Shown: positions 52,517-62,054, counted from the stretch's first letter. The stretch is DNA of 64,000 nt from Sphingobium sp. (GCA_017744605.1 JAGIAZ010000005.1:1-64000); one strand, 5' to 3'. The notes: generated by a model not told the origin, from the letters alone. Program-made: numbers and translations.

Positions 52517-53161
52517 ATGTCCCGAATCGGCATCAAGATCTGCGGCCTTTCGACGCCCGAGACCATCGACGCTGCCCTCAGAGGCGGCGCGAGCCATCTC
52601 GGCCTCAATTTCTTCCCGAAGAGCCCGCGCTACGTGACGCCGCAGCGCCTTGCCATGCTGGCGCCCATGGTGCCCGCATCGGTCAAACGAGTCGCAATTC
52701 TCGTCGATCCGGATGATGCGTTGATCGATGCGCTCGTCGCGGCAAACGGCCTGGACGCATTGCAACTGCACGGCAAGGAGACGCCGGCGCGCGCGGCTGA
52801 GTTGGGCGCACGAACCGGTCTCGACATCTGGAAGGTCATATCGGTGAAGACCGCCGCCGACCTGGCGGAAGGCCCGAGCTATGCCGGCGCGGCGGATTTC
52901 CTGCTGTACGACGCCAAGACACCCGACGGGGCCGCGATGCCCGGCGGCATGGGCATGCGCTTCGACTGGACGCTGCTGGCCGGACATCGGGCGCCCCTGC
53001 CCTGGGGCCTCTCGGGCGGGCTCGATCCCGACAATATCGCCGAGGCGATCCGCGCGACCAATGCCCCGCTCGTGGACGTTTCATCGGGTGTCGAGAGCGC
53101 GCCGGGCGTCAAGGATGTGGACAAGATAGCCGCCTTCTGCAAAGCGGTGCGCGACCTCTAA
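52517..53161 (+). CDS. trpF: Phosphoribosylanthranilate isomerase
   Basis: The protein has 214 residues. It opens the ribose of N-(5-phosphoribosyl)anthranilate in tryptophan synthesis. The catalytic Cys9 lies in IKICGLS, and LVDVSSGVE contains the general-acid Asp with the phosphate loop nearby ([10 protein letters not shown]). ATG 52517 ([10 protein letters not shown]) was chosen; no upstream in-frame start fits the family. A dispersed repeat separates it from trpB. Confidence 0.96.
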   Translation: MSRIGIKICGLSTPETIDAALRGGASHLGLNFFPKSPRYVTPQRLAMLAPMVPASVKRVAILVDPDDALIDALVAANGLDALQLHGKETPARAAELGARTGLDIWKVISVKTAADLAEGPSYAGAADFLLYDAKTPDGAAMPGGMGMRFDWTLLAGHRAPLPWGLSGGLDPDNIAEAIRATNAPLVDVSSGVESAPGVKDVDKIAAFCKAVRDL

Positions 53162-53168
53162 GGTTCTC

Positions 53169-53215
53169 CGTTCGCTTCGAGCGATGCACCTCGACTGCGC
53201 TCGACACGAACGAAA
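53169..53215. repeat. Dispersed repeat between trpF and trpB
   Basis: Read on the minus strand, CGTTCGTGTCGAGCGCAGTC at 53212-53193 matches the repeat at 8315-8334 in all but two positions, and the flanking TTCGCTTCGAGCGATG carries a small palindrome. It sits in the 76-base gap before trpB. Confidence 0.65.
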
Positions 53216-53237
53216 ACCGGGAACACTGAACATTGAA

Positions 53238-54479
53238 ATGACGACCAGCCCGCTACCCAATTCGCTCCGCAACATGCCCGACGAGCGCGGCCATTTCGGC
53301 CAGTTCGGCGGCCGCTATGTCGCCGAAACGCTGATGCCGCTGATCCTCGATCTCGAAGCGGAATATAAGGCCGCGAAGGCCGATCCGGCGTTCAAGGCCG
53401 AATTTGACGGGCTGATGACCCATTATGTCGGTCGCCCCTCTCCGCTCTATTTCGCCGAGCGGATGACGGCCTATTATCGAGAGACGGCCAAGCCCGGCTT
53501 CGGCGCGAAGATCTATTTCAAGCGCGAAGAACTCAATCACACCGGCGCGCACAAGATCAACAACTGCATCGGCCAGATCCTGCTCGCGATCCGCATGGGC
53601 AAGACGCGGATCATCGCCGAGACGGGCGCGGGCCAGCATGGCGTCGCGACCGCGACGGTCTGCGCGCGCTTCGGCTTGCCGTGCACGATCTTCATGGGCG
53701 CCAAGGATATCGAGCGGCAGCAGCCCAACGTGTTCCGCATGCGCCTGCTCGGCGCCGAAGTGCGGCCCGTGACCAGCGGCTCGCAAAGCCTCAAGGACGC
53801 GATGAACGAGGCACTGCGCGACTGGGTCGCGACAGTCGATAATACCTTCTACATCATCGGTACGGCGGCCGGCCCTCATCCCTATCCGGAGTTGGTGCGC
53901 GACTTCCAGTCGGTCATCGGCAAGGAAACGCGCGAGCAAATTCTGGCAGCGGAAGGCCGCCTGCCCGACCTGCTGATCGCGGCGGTCGGCGGTGGCTCCA
54001 ATGCCATCGGCCTGTTCCATCCCTTCCTGGACGATGCCGATGTCGCGATGGTCGGCGTCGAAGCGGCCGGCCACGGCGTGGACACGGACAAGCATGCTGC
54101 GAGCCTGACCGGCGGCAAGCCCGGCATCCTTCACGGCAACAAGACCTACTTGCTGCAGGACGAGGACGGCCAGATCACCGAGGCGCATTCGATTTCGGCA
54201 GGCCTCGACTATCCCGGCATCGGCCCGGAGCATAGCTGGCTCCACGAAAGCGGCCGGGTGCAGTATCTGCCGATCACCGATAAGCAGGCGCTCGACGCTT
54301 TCCAGCTCTGCTCGATCAAGGAAGGCATCATCCCAGCCCTCGAAAGCTCGCATGCACTCGCAGCTCTGGAGACCAAGGCGCTGGAAATGCGCGAAGACGA
54401 AATCATTGTCGTCAACGTCTCGGGCCGCGGCGACAAGGATATCTACACGGTGGCTGCGGCGATGGGAGCGACGATATGA
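53238..54479 (+). CDS. trpB: Tryptophan synthase beta subunit
   Basis: The protein has 413 residues. The PLP lysine is Lys106 in [10 protein letters not shown]. The phosphate-binding loop GGGSNAIG and the beta-specific [11 protein letters not shown] are present. It condenses indole with serine in the TrpAB complex. ATG 53238 ([12 protein letters not shown]) was chosen over an earlier ATG at 53184 that lies in repeat DNA. Its stop overlaps a small membrane-protein gene by four bases, which separates it from trpA. Confidence 0.98.
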   Translation: MTTSPLPNSLRNMPDERGHFGQFGGRYVAETLMPLILDLEAEYKAAKADPAFKAEFDGLMTHYVGRPSPLYFAERMTAYYRETAKPGFGAKIYFKREELNHTGAHKINNCIGQILLAIRMGKTRIIAETGAGQHGVATATVCARFGLPCTIFMGAKDIERQQPNVFRMRLLGAEVRPVTSGSQSLKDAMNEALRDWVATVDNTFYIIGTAAGPHPYPELVRDFQSVIGKETREQILAAEGRLPDLLIAAVGGGSNAIGLFHPFLDDADVAMVGVEAAGHGVDTDKHAASLTGGKPGILHGNKTYLLQDEDGQITEAHSISAGLDYPGIGPEHSWLHESGRVQYLPITDKQALDAFQLCSIKEGIIPALESSHALAALETKALEMREDEIIVVNVSGRGDKDIYTVAAAMGATI

Positions 54480-54781
54480 CCCCACGCCGACTGACCCCGA
54501 TCTATGCCGACGGACCCGCCCCACCGGCAAAACGACCAAAACGGCGCGCCCTTCAGATCGCACGCATGGAGATGCCAGTCATCGGCCTCCTTTATGCCGT
54601 GCTTTGCGGTCGCTGGCTGCTTGCCGAGAATTTGAAATCGAACGGGCTCAATCCGCTCCACTGGCATCGAAGCGCCGTCCATGTCCCGGAAGCCGTGGGC
54701 CAGGCCGCGCAGCTCACGATCATCCTGCTCGGATTCGATCTGTTCCTGCGCATGGGTAAAGCTCGGAAGGCAGTGAAATGA
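54476..54781 (+). CDS. Small membrane protein of unknown function between trpB and trpA
   Basis: The protein has 101 residues. A basic, proline-rich N-terminus (1-28) is followed by two hydrophobic segments, about 34-49 ([17 protein letters not shown]) and 77-92 ([15 protein letters not shown]). I recognise no family. It is coupled at both ends: ATG 54476 shares ATGA with the trpB stop, and its own stop shares ATGA with the trpA start, so ribosomes should pass through all three. Trp subunits usually stand side by side, so its place is unusual. A real gene is likely because codon bias and coupling fit. Confidence 0.8.
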   Translation: MTPRRLTPIYADGPAPPAKRPKRRALQIARMEMPVIGLLYAVLCGRWLLAENLKSNGLNPLHWHRSAVHVPEAVGQAAQLTIILLGFDLFLRMGKARKAVK

Positions 54782-55587
54782 CGCGCCTTTCCAACGCTTT
54801 TTCTCGCGCGAGAGCCGACGGTCGCGCCGGGCTGGTAACCTTCGTTACGGGAGGCGACCCGACGCCGGGCGACACCGCCGTCGTGCTCGACGCCCTCGTC
54901 GCCGGCGGCGCCGACGTGATCGAACTCGGCATGCCGTTCACCGATCCGATGGCGGATGGCGGCGCGATTCAGGCGGCCAACCTGCGCAGCCTCGGGGCCG
55001 GCACGCGAACGGCGGACATCCTCGCCATCGCCAAGGCATTCCGTGGCCGCCATCCCGACGTGCCGCTGGTCCTCATGGGCTATGCCAACCCGATGACGAT
55101 CCGCGGCGCCGACTGGTTCGCGGCGCAATGCAACGACGCCGGCGTCGACGGCGTGATTTGCGTCGATATCCCGCCCGAGGAGGACGCCGAACTCGGTCCG
55201 GCCCTGCGCGCGGCGGGCGTCTCGCTCATTCGCCTCGCCACCCCCACCACCGACGCCAAGAGGTTGCCGGCCGTCCTCAAGGACACCAGCGGCTTCGTCT
55301 ATTACGTCTCCGTCGCCGGCATCACCGGCAAGCAGCAAGCGGCGCAAGCCAGCATCGAGGACGCGGTTGCAAAGTTGAAGGCCGCGACCGATCTTCCCGT
55401 CGTCGTCGGCTTCGGCGTGCGCTCGCCCGAACAGGCCTCGGCAATCGGGGCGGTGGCGGACGGCGTGGTGGTCGGGTCGGCCATTGTCGAGATCGTCGGC
55501 AAGCATGGAAAAGACGCCGCGCCCCATGTCCGGGATTTCGTCGGAACGCTGCGCGCCGCGCTCAACAACAAGGAAAAGGTCGCATGA
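54778..55587 (+). CDS. trpA: Tryptophan synthase alpha subunit
   Basis: The protein has 269 residues. The catalytic Glu49 ([15 protein letters not shown]) and Asp60 are present at the canonical positions. The SVAGITGKQ and GFGVRSPEQ loops bind the phosphate. It cleaves indole-3-glycerol phosphate and passes indole to TrpB. It overlaps the small upstream gene and accD by four bases each (ATGA). Confidence 0.98.
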   Translation: MTRLSNAFSRARADGRAGLVTFVTGGDPTPGDTAVVLDALVAGGADVIELGMPFTDPMADGGAIQAANLRSLGAGTRTADILAIAKAFRGRHPDVPLVLMGYANPMTIRGADWFAAQCNDAGVDGVICVDIPPEEDAELGPALRAAGVSLIRLATPTTDAKRLPAVLKDTSGFVYYVSVAGITGKQQAAQASIEDAVAKLKAATDLPVVVGFGVRSPEQASAIGAVADGVVVGSAIVEIVGKHGKDAAPHVRDFVGTLRAALNNKEKVA

Positions 55588-56435
55588 GCTGGCTCACCCG
55601 CGTCCGCAACGCCCTTCCGTTCATGGCCAAGAAGACGGACGGCCCGGACAATCTCTGGCACAAATGCCCAGCCTGCGGGCAGATGGTGTTCATGAAGGAG
55701 TGGGAGGAGAATCTCTCCGTCTGTCCGCGCTGCGACTATCATGGCCGCATCGGCCCGAAGGCGCGCTTTGCCCAGCTGCTCGACGGCGGCAGCTGCAAGC
55801 TCCTGCCCTCGCCGCAGGTCAAGGAAGACCCGCTCAAGTTCCGCGACAGCAAACGCTATACCGACCGCTTGAAGGCGGCGCGTGCCTCGACTGGCGAGCC
55901 CGATGCTATGGTCAACGCCCAGGGCAAGATCGAGGGCCATAAGGTCGTCGTCGGCGTGCAGGACTTCGCCTTCATGGGCGGGTCGATGGGAACGGCGGTG
56001 GGCGCGGCATTCGTCGCGGGCGCCAAGGAAGCGATCAAGCAGCGCTGCCCCTATATCGTCTTTACCGCGGCCGGCGGCGCCCGCATGCAGGAGGGCATCC
56101 TCTCGCTCATGCAGATGCCCCGCGCCACGGTCGCCATCCAGCAGCTGCGCGCGGCGGGCCAGCCCTATATCGTCGTGCTGACCGACCCGACCACCGGCGG
56201 CGTCACGGCCAGCTACGCCATGCTGGGCGACGTCCAGATCGCCGAACCCAAGGCGCTGATCGCCTTTGCCGGCGCGCGCGTGATCCAGGACACCATTCGC
56301 GAGAAGCTGCCCGAAGGCTTCCAGCGTTCGGAATTTTTGCTCGAGCACGGCATGCTGGACATGGTGGTGCATCGCAAGGAACTGCGCGCCATGCTCGCCA
56401 AGACACTCGATTATCTGACCGCCCAGGCGGCATAG
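55584..56435 (+). CDS. accD: Acetyl-CoA carboxylase carboxyltransferase beta subunit
   Basis: The protein has 283 residues. The N-terminal zinc ribbon has four cysteines (CPAC...CPRC). The carboxyltransferase core has [12 protein letters not shown] and [14 protein letters not shown]. With AccA it moves the carboxyl group from biotin to acetyl-CoA in the first step of fatty acid synthesis. ATG 55584 overlaps the trpA stop. trpA-accD-folC is a common alphaproteobacterial order. A palindromic repeat follows the stop. Confidence 0.98.
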   Translation: MSWLTRVRNALPFMAKKTDGPDNLWHKCPACGQMVFMKEWEENLSVCPRCDYHGRIGPKARFAQLLDGGSCKLLPSPQVKEDPLKFRDSKRYTDRLKAARASTGEPDAMVNAQGKIEGHKVVVGVQDFAFMGGSMGTAVGAAFVAGAKEAIKQRCPYIVFTAAGGARMQEGILSLMQMPRATVAIQQLRAAGQPYIVVLTDPTTGGVTASYAMLGDVQIAEPKALIAFAGARVIQDTIREKLPEGFQRSEFLLEHGMLDMVVHRKELRAMLAKTLDYLTAQAA

Positions 56436-56491
56436 CGTCTAGTGCAAGGCCATGCCCCGTCCAGTCTCACTGCCCTTCACCCAAACCACCC

Positions 56492-56566
56492 CGTCATTCC
56501 CGCGAACGCAGGAACCCATTTTTGGGACGCTCGGGCGCCTGGATTCCCGCTTTCGCGGGAATGACG
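56492..56566. repeat. REP-like inverted repeat between accD and folC
   Basis: CGTCATTCCCGCGAACGCAG at 56492-56511 and GCTTTCGCGGGAATGACG ending at 56566 form two imperfectly complementary arms around about 30 bases. The same class occurs at 60899-60980, and one arm at 40986-41004. Translated in the folC frame it gives WIPAFAGMT, a typical spurious peptide, so the true folC start lies after it. Confidence 0.88.
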
Positions 56567-56584
56567 ATGAAATTGGAAATGATC

Positions 56585-57931
56585 ATGGCTGATCATGCCG
56601 TTTCAGACGATCCCGCCGTTCAGGCGCAGCTCGACCGGCTCGCCTCGCTATCGCCCGGACGCGACGTGCTCGGACTGGAGCGCATCACCCAGCTCATGGA
56701 CCGGCTCGGCAATCCGCACCTCAAGCTCCCGCCAGTCTTCCATGTCGCCGGGACCAACGGCAAGGGATCCTGCTGCGCCTATCTCCGCGCCGCGCTGGAA
56801 GCCGATGGCCGTACCGTCCATGTCTTCACCTCGCCGCATCTGGTGCGCTTCAACGAGCGCATCCGTCTTGCCGGCAGCCTGATCGACGACGCCACACTGG
56901 CAAGCGCGCTCAAGGAGGTGATCGATATCGGCGGCGACCTCGAGGCGAGCTTCTTCGAGGTCACAACGGCCGCCGCGTTCATGCTGTTCGCCAGCACCCC
57001 TGCCGATGCCTGCGTGATCGAGGTCGGTCTGGGCGGTCGGCTCGACGCAACCAACGTGATCCGCGAGCCCGTCGCCTGCGGCATTGTCTCGCTCGGCATC
57101 GATCATGAAGGCTTCCTGCTCGCGCCTGAGGAAGGCGTGCCGCAAGATCCGCTCTGCCGCATCGCTTTCGAGAAGGCCGGGATCGCCAAGCGCCGGGTGC
57201 CGCTGATCACGCAGAAGTACCGCAAGGACATGATGCAGACGATCGTCGACTCCGCCCAGTTGGCCGGCGCGCCGGTCTATTCCCGGGGATCGGCATGGGA
57301 TATCGTCGCCTATCAGGGCGTGCTCCATTATCGCGACGGCATGGACAAGCTGGAGCTGCCCCTGCCCCGGCTGCCGGGCATGCACCAGATCGGCAATCTC
57401 GGCGTCGCGCTGGCGATGCTGCGCCACCAGAAGGCCGTGCCGCTCAAGGAATCGTCGCTCAAGGCCGCGCCGCTCTGGGCGCAATGGCCTGCCCGCATGC
57501 AGCGGCTCGAGAACGGGCCGCTGAACGCGATCCTGCCCGGTCGGGCGCTGATGCTCGACGGCGGGCATAATCCCGACGCCGGCCAGACGCTGGCCACGAC
57601 TCTCAAGGAAAGCGCTCTGGCGGCGGGCGGCATCGATCTCGTCACCGGCATGCTCGCCAACAAGGATGTGCGAGGCTTCCTCGATCCGCTGAAGCCGCTG
57701 ATCCGCTCGATCCGCTCGCTGCCCGTGCCGGGCCATGAGCATCACGGGCCGGAAGTCTTCGCAAACATCGCATCCGGCTGGAACATTCCGCACAGCGCGC
57801 ACCAGAATGTAATCGAAGCGCTCAAGCACATCGAACTGACGGAACCGGGCGGCACCCGTACCGTACTGATGGCTGGGACGCTGTATCTGGCCGGCGCCGT
57901 ACTGGTCGCGAACAACCAGCCGCCGAGCTAA
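56585..57931 (+). CDS. folC: Bifunctional dihydrofolate synthase/folylpolyglutamate synthase
   Basis: The protein has 448 residues. It adds glutamate to dihydropteroate and to folates. The Mur-ligase P-loop GTNGKGSCCAYL and FTSPHLVRFNERIRL are diagnostic, and the C-terminal domain begins near LMLDGGHNPD. ATG 56585 (MADHAVSD) was chosen because GGAA precedes it by 7 bases and because upstream in-frame ATGs at 56561, 56567 and 56579 lie at the edge of a REP-like repeat. It could start at one of these. Confidence 0.95.
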   Translation: MADHAVSDDPAVQAQLDRLASLSPGRDVLGLERITQLMDRLGNPHLKLPPVFHVAGTNGKGSCCAYLRAALEADGRTVHVFTSPHLVRFNERIRLAGSLIDDATLASALKEVIDIGGDLEASFFEVTTAAAFMLFASTPADACVIEVGLGGRLDATNVIREPVACGIVSLGIDHEGFLLAPEEGVPQDPLCRIAFEKAGIAKRRVPLITQKYRKDMMQTIVDSAQLAGAPVYSRGSAWDIVAYQGVLHYRDGMDKLELPLPRLPGMHQIGNLGVALAMLRHQKAVPLKESSLKAAPLWAQWPARMQRLENGPLNAILPGRALMLDGGHNPDAGQTLATTLKESALAAGGIDLVTGMLANKDVRGFLDPLKPLIRSIRSLPVPGHEHHGPEVFANIASGWNIPHSAHQNVIEALKHIELTEPGGTRTVLMAGTLYLAGAVLVANNQPPS

Positions 57932-57945
57932 AGTTCGGGCTCCGC

Positions 57946-59256
57946 TTAGACCTTTTCGGTCCCGGCATTACCAATACTGGCATCGACCAGTCCGGTGCGC
58001 ATCATCCACCAGTAAAGCGCGATCCCGGGCAGAGCGAGCAATGTCGTCAGCAGGTAGAAATCAACGTAGCCGAGCGCTTCGATCAATGCGCCCGCCGTCG
58101 TACCGGTGATGAAGCGCCCCACGATCCCCGCACCCGCTGAGAGCAGCGCGAATTGCGTTGCTGTGAAACGCAAGTCGCAAAGTGCGGAAAGATAGGCGAC
58201 AACAGTCACGCCACCGATGCCGCTCGCGAAATTCTCGAAGCCGATGGTGAAGGCCAGCATAGGCATGCTGTGTCCAATAGCAGCGAGCCCCGCGAAACTG
58301 ATATTCGAGACCCCCATCAGGACGAGACTGACCATGACCGAACGCTTCATGCCAAGCTTCGCATAGACGATACCGCCTACGAAGATGCCGGCCAGCAGCG
58401 CAAAGAAACCGACCCAGACATCGCCCGTCAAAATCTCGGCCTTGGAGAAGCCAAGCGTAACCAACAGATCGCGGATCATGAGATTGGCGATCGTATCGCC
58501 AATCTTGTGAACGAGGACGAACAGCAGAACGAGCCAGGCCCCCTGGCGCTGGAAGAAGTCGGCGAGCGGATCGATCACCGCCCGGAGTGCCGCCGCAGCG
58601 CCGCGGATCGCCTTGGGCGCCCGGTGGCGGACGGGTTCGCCGCCGAACAAGGAGGCGATCGGTCCGGCAAATGCCAACGGCACGCAAGCGATATAGCCCA
58701 GCGTCCAGCTCGACACGTTGGCGACGGCAAGTGCCAGCGAGGCCGCAAAAAAAGCGCCGAGGCGCCAGCCATATTGGCTCATACCCGACCCGGTGCCGAG
58801 TTGCTCGGGCTTTAGCAGTTCGATACGATAGGCGTCGATCACGATGTCGAATGTCGCGCCGGCGAAGCCAAGCAGCAGCGCGCCGATCACCACGCTCTGG
58901 ATGTTGGCGACTGGATCGGCGAGACCAAGCACGATGACGGCGCCGGCGACCAGGCAACCGCAGAGCCACAGCCAAGCACGCCGCTGTCCGAGCAGACCGT
59001 TCAGCCCCGGCAGTCTGACTCGGTCGATGAGCGGCGCCCATGCCCATTTGAAGCTGTAGATGAGAAGTGCGAGCGCAAAGGCCGAGATGGACTTCTTCTC
59101 GATCCCGGCATCGGATAGCCTGTTGGTCAGCGTCGCTGCCAGAAGTGCAAAAGGAAAGCCGGACGAGATGCCAAGGAACAGCGCAACCAGAGGTTCCCTC
59201 TGGAAGTAGGGCCGAACCGCATCCATCCAGCTTCTGCCCTGTGCCTGCTCACCCAT
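57946..59256 (-). CDS. AmpG-like muropeptide permease (MFS)
   Basis: The protein has 436 residues with 12-14 membrane segments. The N-terminal FLGISSGFPFALL and LLIYSFKWAWAPLIDRVRLP are typical of the AmpG family, which imports GlcNAc-anhydroMurNAc peptides from the periplasm for recycling. The end of the family includes a FENFASGIGGVTVVAYLSALC block. AmgK and MurU encoded at 23020-24722 would handle the sugars after import. ATG 59256 (MGEQAQGR) was chosen; the longer open frame upstream has no ribosome site. Substrate is inferred from the family. Confidence 0.88.
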   Translation of the reverse strand: MGEQAQGRSWMDAVRPYFQREPLVALFLGISSGFPFALLAATLTNRLSDAGIEKKSISAFALALLIYSFKWAWAPLIDRVRLPGLNGLLGQRRAWLWLCGCLVAGAVIVLGLADPVANIQSVVIGALLLGFAGATFDIVIDAYRIELLKPEQLGTGSGMSQYGWRLGAFFAASLALAVANVSSWTLGYIACVPLAFAGPIASLFGGEPVRHRAPKAIRGAAAALRAVIDPLADFFQRQGAWLVLLFVLVHKIGDTIANLMIRDLLVTLGFSKAEILTGDVWVGFFALLAGIFVGGIVYAKLGMKRSVMVSLVLMGVSNISFAGLAAIGHSMPMLAFTIGFENFASGIGGVTVVAYLSALCDLRFTATQFALLSAGAGIVGRFITGTTAGALIEALGYVDFYLLTTLLALPGIALYWWMMRTGLVDASIGNAGTEKV

Positions 59257-59322
59257 AATCCCGCCCGCCTTTTTTGCTGACGCCAGACTAGCGCCCTGCG
59301 CGGCGGCGGGAAGAGTCATTCG

Positions 59323-59766
59323 TCAGGCCGCCGGCAGCGGGAAGAGCGTCAGCCGCGGCGGGATGCGTGACGGCTTGCGCCCGGCAAGGAGCTGCTCGCA
59401 GATTCCGATGGCGCGGATCAGGTCGCGTGGCTGGAACGGCTTGGCGAGGACGCCAAGCGCCACGCCCATGTCGCGCGCCTCATCCGGGCAGGCGGCCGTC
59501 GCGAACAGGACGGCGACGCCGAGTTCGCGGGCATGGCGCGCCAGCTCGATTCCAGAGCGGACGCCACGCAGGCGAATGTCAGCGATGACGAGATCGACGC
59601 CCTCATCGCTGGTCAGCACGGCATCGGCATCGCTGAAGCGGTCCACGGTCGCCACCACGGTATAGCCCGCCTGCTGCAAGGCATGCTCATTGTCGAAGGC
59701 AACAAGCGGCTCGTCCTCGACGATGAGGATGCGGGCGATACGCTGATCTCGCTTCGTAAAAAACAT
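59323..59766 (-). CDS. Single-domain response regulator
   Basis: The protein has 147 residues and consists of one receiver domain. The acidic pair is in IVEDEPLVAFD, the phospho-acceptor Asp in LVIADIRLRG, the switch Thr in LFATAA and the Lys in LAKPFQ. No output domain is present, so it should act by protein contact, as in CheY/DivK-like regulators. No kinase lies next to it. ATG 59766 was chosen; ATG 59784 adds six residues. It lies upstream of the AmpG gene on the same strand, separated by 66 bases. Confidence 0.88.
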   Translation of the reverse strand: MFFTKRDQRIARILIVEDEPLVAFDNEHALQQAGYTVVATVDRFSDADAVLTSDEGVDLVIADIRLRGVRSGIELARHARELGVAVLFATAACPDEARDMGVALGVLAKPFQPRDLIRAIGICEQLLAGRKPSRIPPRLTLFPLPAA

Positions 59767-59895
59767 TGCCGTCAGGCCCCGCATGCGTCACTAGCCGCTC
59801 CGGTGCGGCCAGAGGCGAGAACGCTTGCGCTACGCTCCCGCCAGGCGATTCGCCAGTGCCGGACCGCCACAAAGCGAAGAAAAGGATCGTAGGGC

Positions 59896-60864
59896 TTGGC
59901 CAACGCCGAAGGACCACGCGGCCCCCGCCGCCCGCAACGCCCAGGCGGCAGGCCGCCCTCCGGGCAGGGTGAGCGCGCGCATGCCAGGCCGGGCGCGCGA
60001 ACAAGTGCCCAAACCGGCGCAAAGGCCGGCGCGCGCCCTGTTTATGGCCGCGCCGGTACATCCGCGCCTCGCAAATTCAACAAGGGGCCGTCCGCACCCG
60101 CTGTCCGCGCCGCCAATGCCGATGGGACGCCACGCGAGGGCGACCGCATCGCCAAGCTGCTGGCACGTGCGGGCGTCGCCTCGCGCCGCGACGTCGAGCG
60201 CATGATCGGCGAGGGCAGGATCGCGATCGACGGCAAGATCGTGGACACGCCGGCGACGTTGCTGAAGTCGCTGCACGGCGTGACCGTGGACGGCATAGCG
60301 GTCAAGGAACCGAGCCCTGCCCGGCTTTTCCTGTTCTACAAACCGACAGGCTATCTGACCGCCGCGCGCGATCCGCTCGGACGCCCGACCATCTATGACC
60401 GCCTGCCCACCGACCTGCCGCGCGTGATGCCGGTCGGCCGTCTCGACTTCAACACCGAGGGCTTGCTGCTGCTGACCACGGACGGCGGCCTCAAGCGCGA
60501 GCTGGAACTGCCGTCGAACGGCGTCGAGCGCACCTACCGTGCCCGCGCGTTCGGCACGGTATCGCAGGAGCAGCTGGAAGAGTTGATCGACGGCGTCGAG
60601 ATCGATGGCATGCGCTACGGCCGCATCGACGCCAACCTCGAGCGCCGCACCGGCCACAATCAGTGGATCGAGATGACCATCACCGAGGGCAAGAATCGCG
60701 AAGTGCGCCGGGTGCTCGAGCATCTCGGCCTCGAAGTGAACCGCCTGATCCGCACGCGCTATGGCAGCTTCACGCTCGACGACGCCAAGCCCGGCGACAT
60801 CATGGAGGTGCGCCAGCACGACCTGGCGGTGCTCCGCAAATCGCTGGGCAGGCCGAAGAAATGA
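59896..60864 (+). CDS. S4-domain rRNA pseudouridine synthase (RluB/RsuA family)
   Basis: The protein has 322 residues. The first 75 are a low-complexity Gly/Pro/Arg-rich tail, likely disordered and RNA-binding. An S4 domain (about 84-125, DRIAKLLARAGVASRRDVERM) precedes the catalytic domain with the nucleophile Asp in VGRLDFNTEGLLLLT and KNREVRRVLEHL. It isomerises a uridine in rRNA, probably 23S as RluB or 16S as RsuA; the exact site is not readable. The start is TTG 59896, a choice made because the frame has no better start and AGGATCG lies upstream. Confidence 0.9.
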   Translation: MANAEGPRGPRRPQRPGGRPPSGQGERAHARPGARTSAQTGAKAGARPVYGRAGTSAPRKFNKGPSAPAVRAANADGTPREGDRIAKLLARAGVASRRDVERMIGEGRIAIDGKIVDTPATLLKSLHGVTVDGIAVKEPSPARLFLFYKPTGYLTAARDPLGRPTIYDRLPTDLPRVMPVGRLDFNTEGLLLLTTDGGLKRELELPSNGVERTYRARAFGTVSQEQLEELIDGVEIDGMRYGRIDANLERRTGHNQWIEMTITEGKNREVRRVLEHLGLEVNRLIRTRYGSFTLDDAKPGDIMEVRQHDLAVLRKSLGRPKK

Positions 60865-60898
60865 GCCAAGCCGTGTCGTCTCCGGTCCTCCATATTCT

Positions 60899-60980
60899 CG
60901 TCATTTCCGCGAAAGCGGGAGCCGAGGCCGCATGGAAGCTGTCATCCGGCCCTTGGGTTCCCGCTTTCGCGGAAATGACG
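60899..60980. repeat. REP-like inverted repeat before rsmD
   Basis: CGTCATTTCCGCGAAAGCGG at 60899-60918 is complementary to the arm ending GGAAATGACG at 60980, with about 38 bases between. It belongs to the same class as 56492-56566. It lies between the pseudouridine synthase and the rsmD start; in another frame it gives SRFRGND, the reverse-strand signature of such repeats. Confidence 0.85.
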
Positions 60981-61018
60981 GCGTGGCATTCACGGCCCGA
61001 AGCGCCGGGGCTTGCTTC

Positions 61019-61564
61019 GTGAGGATCATCGCCGGGCAATGGCGCGGACGGCCGCTCGTCGCACCCAAAGGCGATGCGACGCGGCCAACGGCTGACCGGA
61101 CGCGCGAGACGCTGTTCTCGATGCTGACGAGCCGGCTGGGCTCGTTCGAAGGCCTGACCGTGGGCGACTTTTTCGCCGGGTCGGGCGCTATCGGGCTCGA
61201 AGCCCTGTCACGCGGCGCAGCGAGTTGCCTGTTCGTCGAGCGCGAGCGTGATGCCGTCGCCGCGATCCGCACCAATGCCGAGAAACTCGGATTGGCCCGC
61301 CCCGACATTCGCCAGACCGACGTTCTGTCGCTCGGCGCAGCGCCTGCCCCGCTCGATATCATCTTCATGGACCCGCCCTATCGCACGGGCGCCGGTGCCG
61401 TCGCGCTCGACAAGCTCGGGCGGCTCGGCTGGACCGGGCCCGCCACATGGATCAGCATCGAGAGCGAACGCGGCGAGGCCATTCAGGTGAAGGGCTTCAT
61501 GATCGAGGCCGAGCGCACCGTCGGCAAGGCCGCGCTCACGCTGCTCCGACCCGACATCGCCTGA
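61019..61564 (+). CDS. rsmD: 16S rRNA (guanine966-N2)-methyltransferase RsmD
   Basis: The protein has 181 residues. It begins VRIIAGQWRGRPL, followed by RPTADRTRETLFSML and the SAM-binding GDFFAGSGAIGLEALSRGA. The catalytic motif is FMDPPY. It methylates G966 of 16S rRNA. GTG 61019 was chosen because the family starts at this point; the longer open frame upstream lies in repeat DNA. It is tail-to-tail with a small exported-protein gene. Confidence 0.95.
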   Translation: MRIIAGQWRGRPLVAPKGDATRPTADRTRETLFSMLTSRLGSFEGLTVGDFFAGSGAIGLEALSRGAASCLFVERERDAVAAIRTNAEKLGLARPDIRQTDVLSLGAAPAPLDIIFMDPPYRTGAGAVALDKLGRLGWTGPATWISIESERGEAIQVKGFMIEAERTVGKAALTLLRPDIA

Positions 61565-61567
61565 GGG

Positions 61568-61939
61568 TCAGGCGCCGATCTTCCCGTCTTTCCGGACATC
61601 CGCTTCCTTGCTCGGATCGGGATTATAGCAGCTGTCCGTGCGTCCCCGCGTGCAGGGCGGATAGCTCTTCGCCGGCGGCGGCACCGCTTGGGCAACCGCT
61701 TGCGGCGGATTCCACTGGTGGATCACGCCGTCCGCACCCACGCTTGCCTGCGCCGGAGGAACTGCCGAAGGGGCCGGTTGAACGGCTGGCTCGGCACTGG
61801 CGGCCGCGTCCACCGCCTCGGGATTGACGGTGGCGGGCGCCGTGGTTGTCACGGTCGTGGTTACGCGCGTCTGCTGGGCCTTGATGGCGCCGGCCGGCAC
61901 GATCGCGATCAGCGCGGTGGCGACAAGAAGCTTATGCAT
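61568..61939 (-). CDS. Small exported protein of unknown function
   Basis: The protein has 123 residues. Residues 1-22 form a signal peptide (LLVATALIAIVPAGAIKAQ). The mature part is rich in Thr, Ala and Pro (about 23-85), and a C-terminal segment has two cysteines (YPPCTRGRTDSCYNPDPS), which could form a disulfide. No family is recognised. AAGGAG lies 8 bases before ATG 61939, so a real gene is likely. It is divergent from uvrD, and the 115-base gap holds both promoters. Confidence 0.78.
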   Translation of the reverse strand: MHKLLVATALIAIVPAGAIKAQQTRVTTTVTTTAPATVNPEAVDAAASAEPAVQPAPSAVPPAQASVGADGVIHQWNPPQAVAQAVPPPAKSYPPCTRGRTDSCYNPDPSKEADVRKDGKIGA

Positions 61940-62033
61940 ATCAATGCTCCTTCAACTCCTCGCGACCCTTGCGCGCCGGAAACGAACGATGTGCCGGAGT
62001 TGTTCCGCTCACAGGCTTGCGGCGACTCATTCT

Positions 62034-62048
62034 GTTCCCTAACTGTTC
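62034..62048 (+). promoter_or_regulatory. LexA/SOS box upstream of uvrD
   Basis: GTTC-CCTAACT-GTTC is a perfect match to the alphaproteobacterial LexA operator GTTC-N7-GTTC. It ends 6 bases before the uvrD ATG, so binding would block the promoter or start region. DNA repair function of the gene supports SOS control. The divergent small gene may be affected too. Confidence 0.75.
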
Positions 62049-62054
62049 ACCGCC

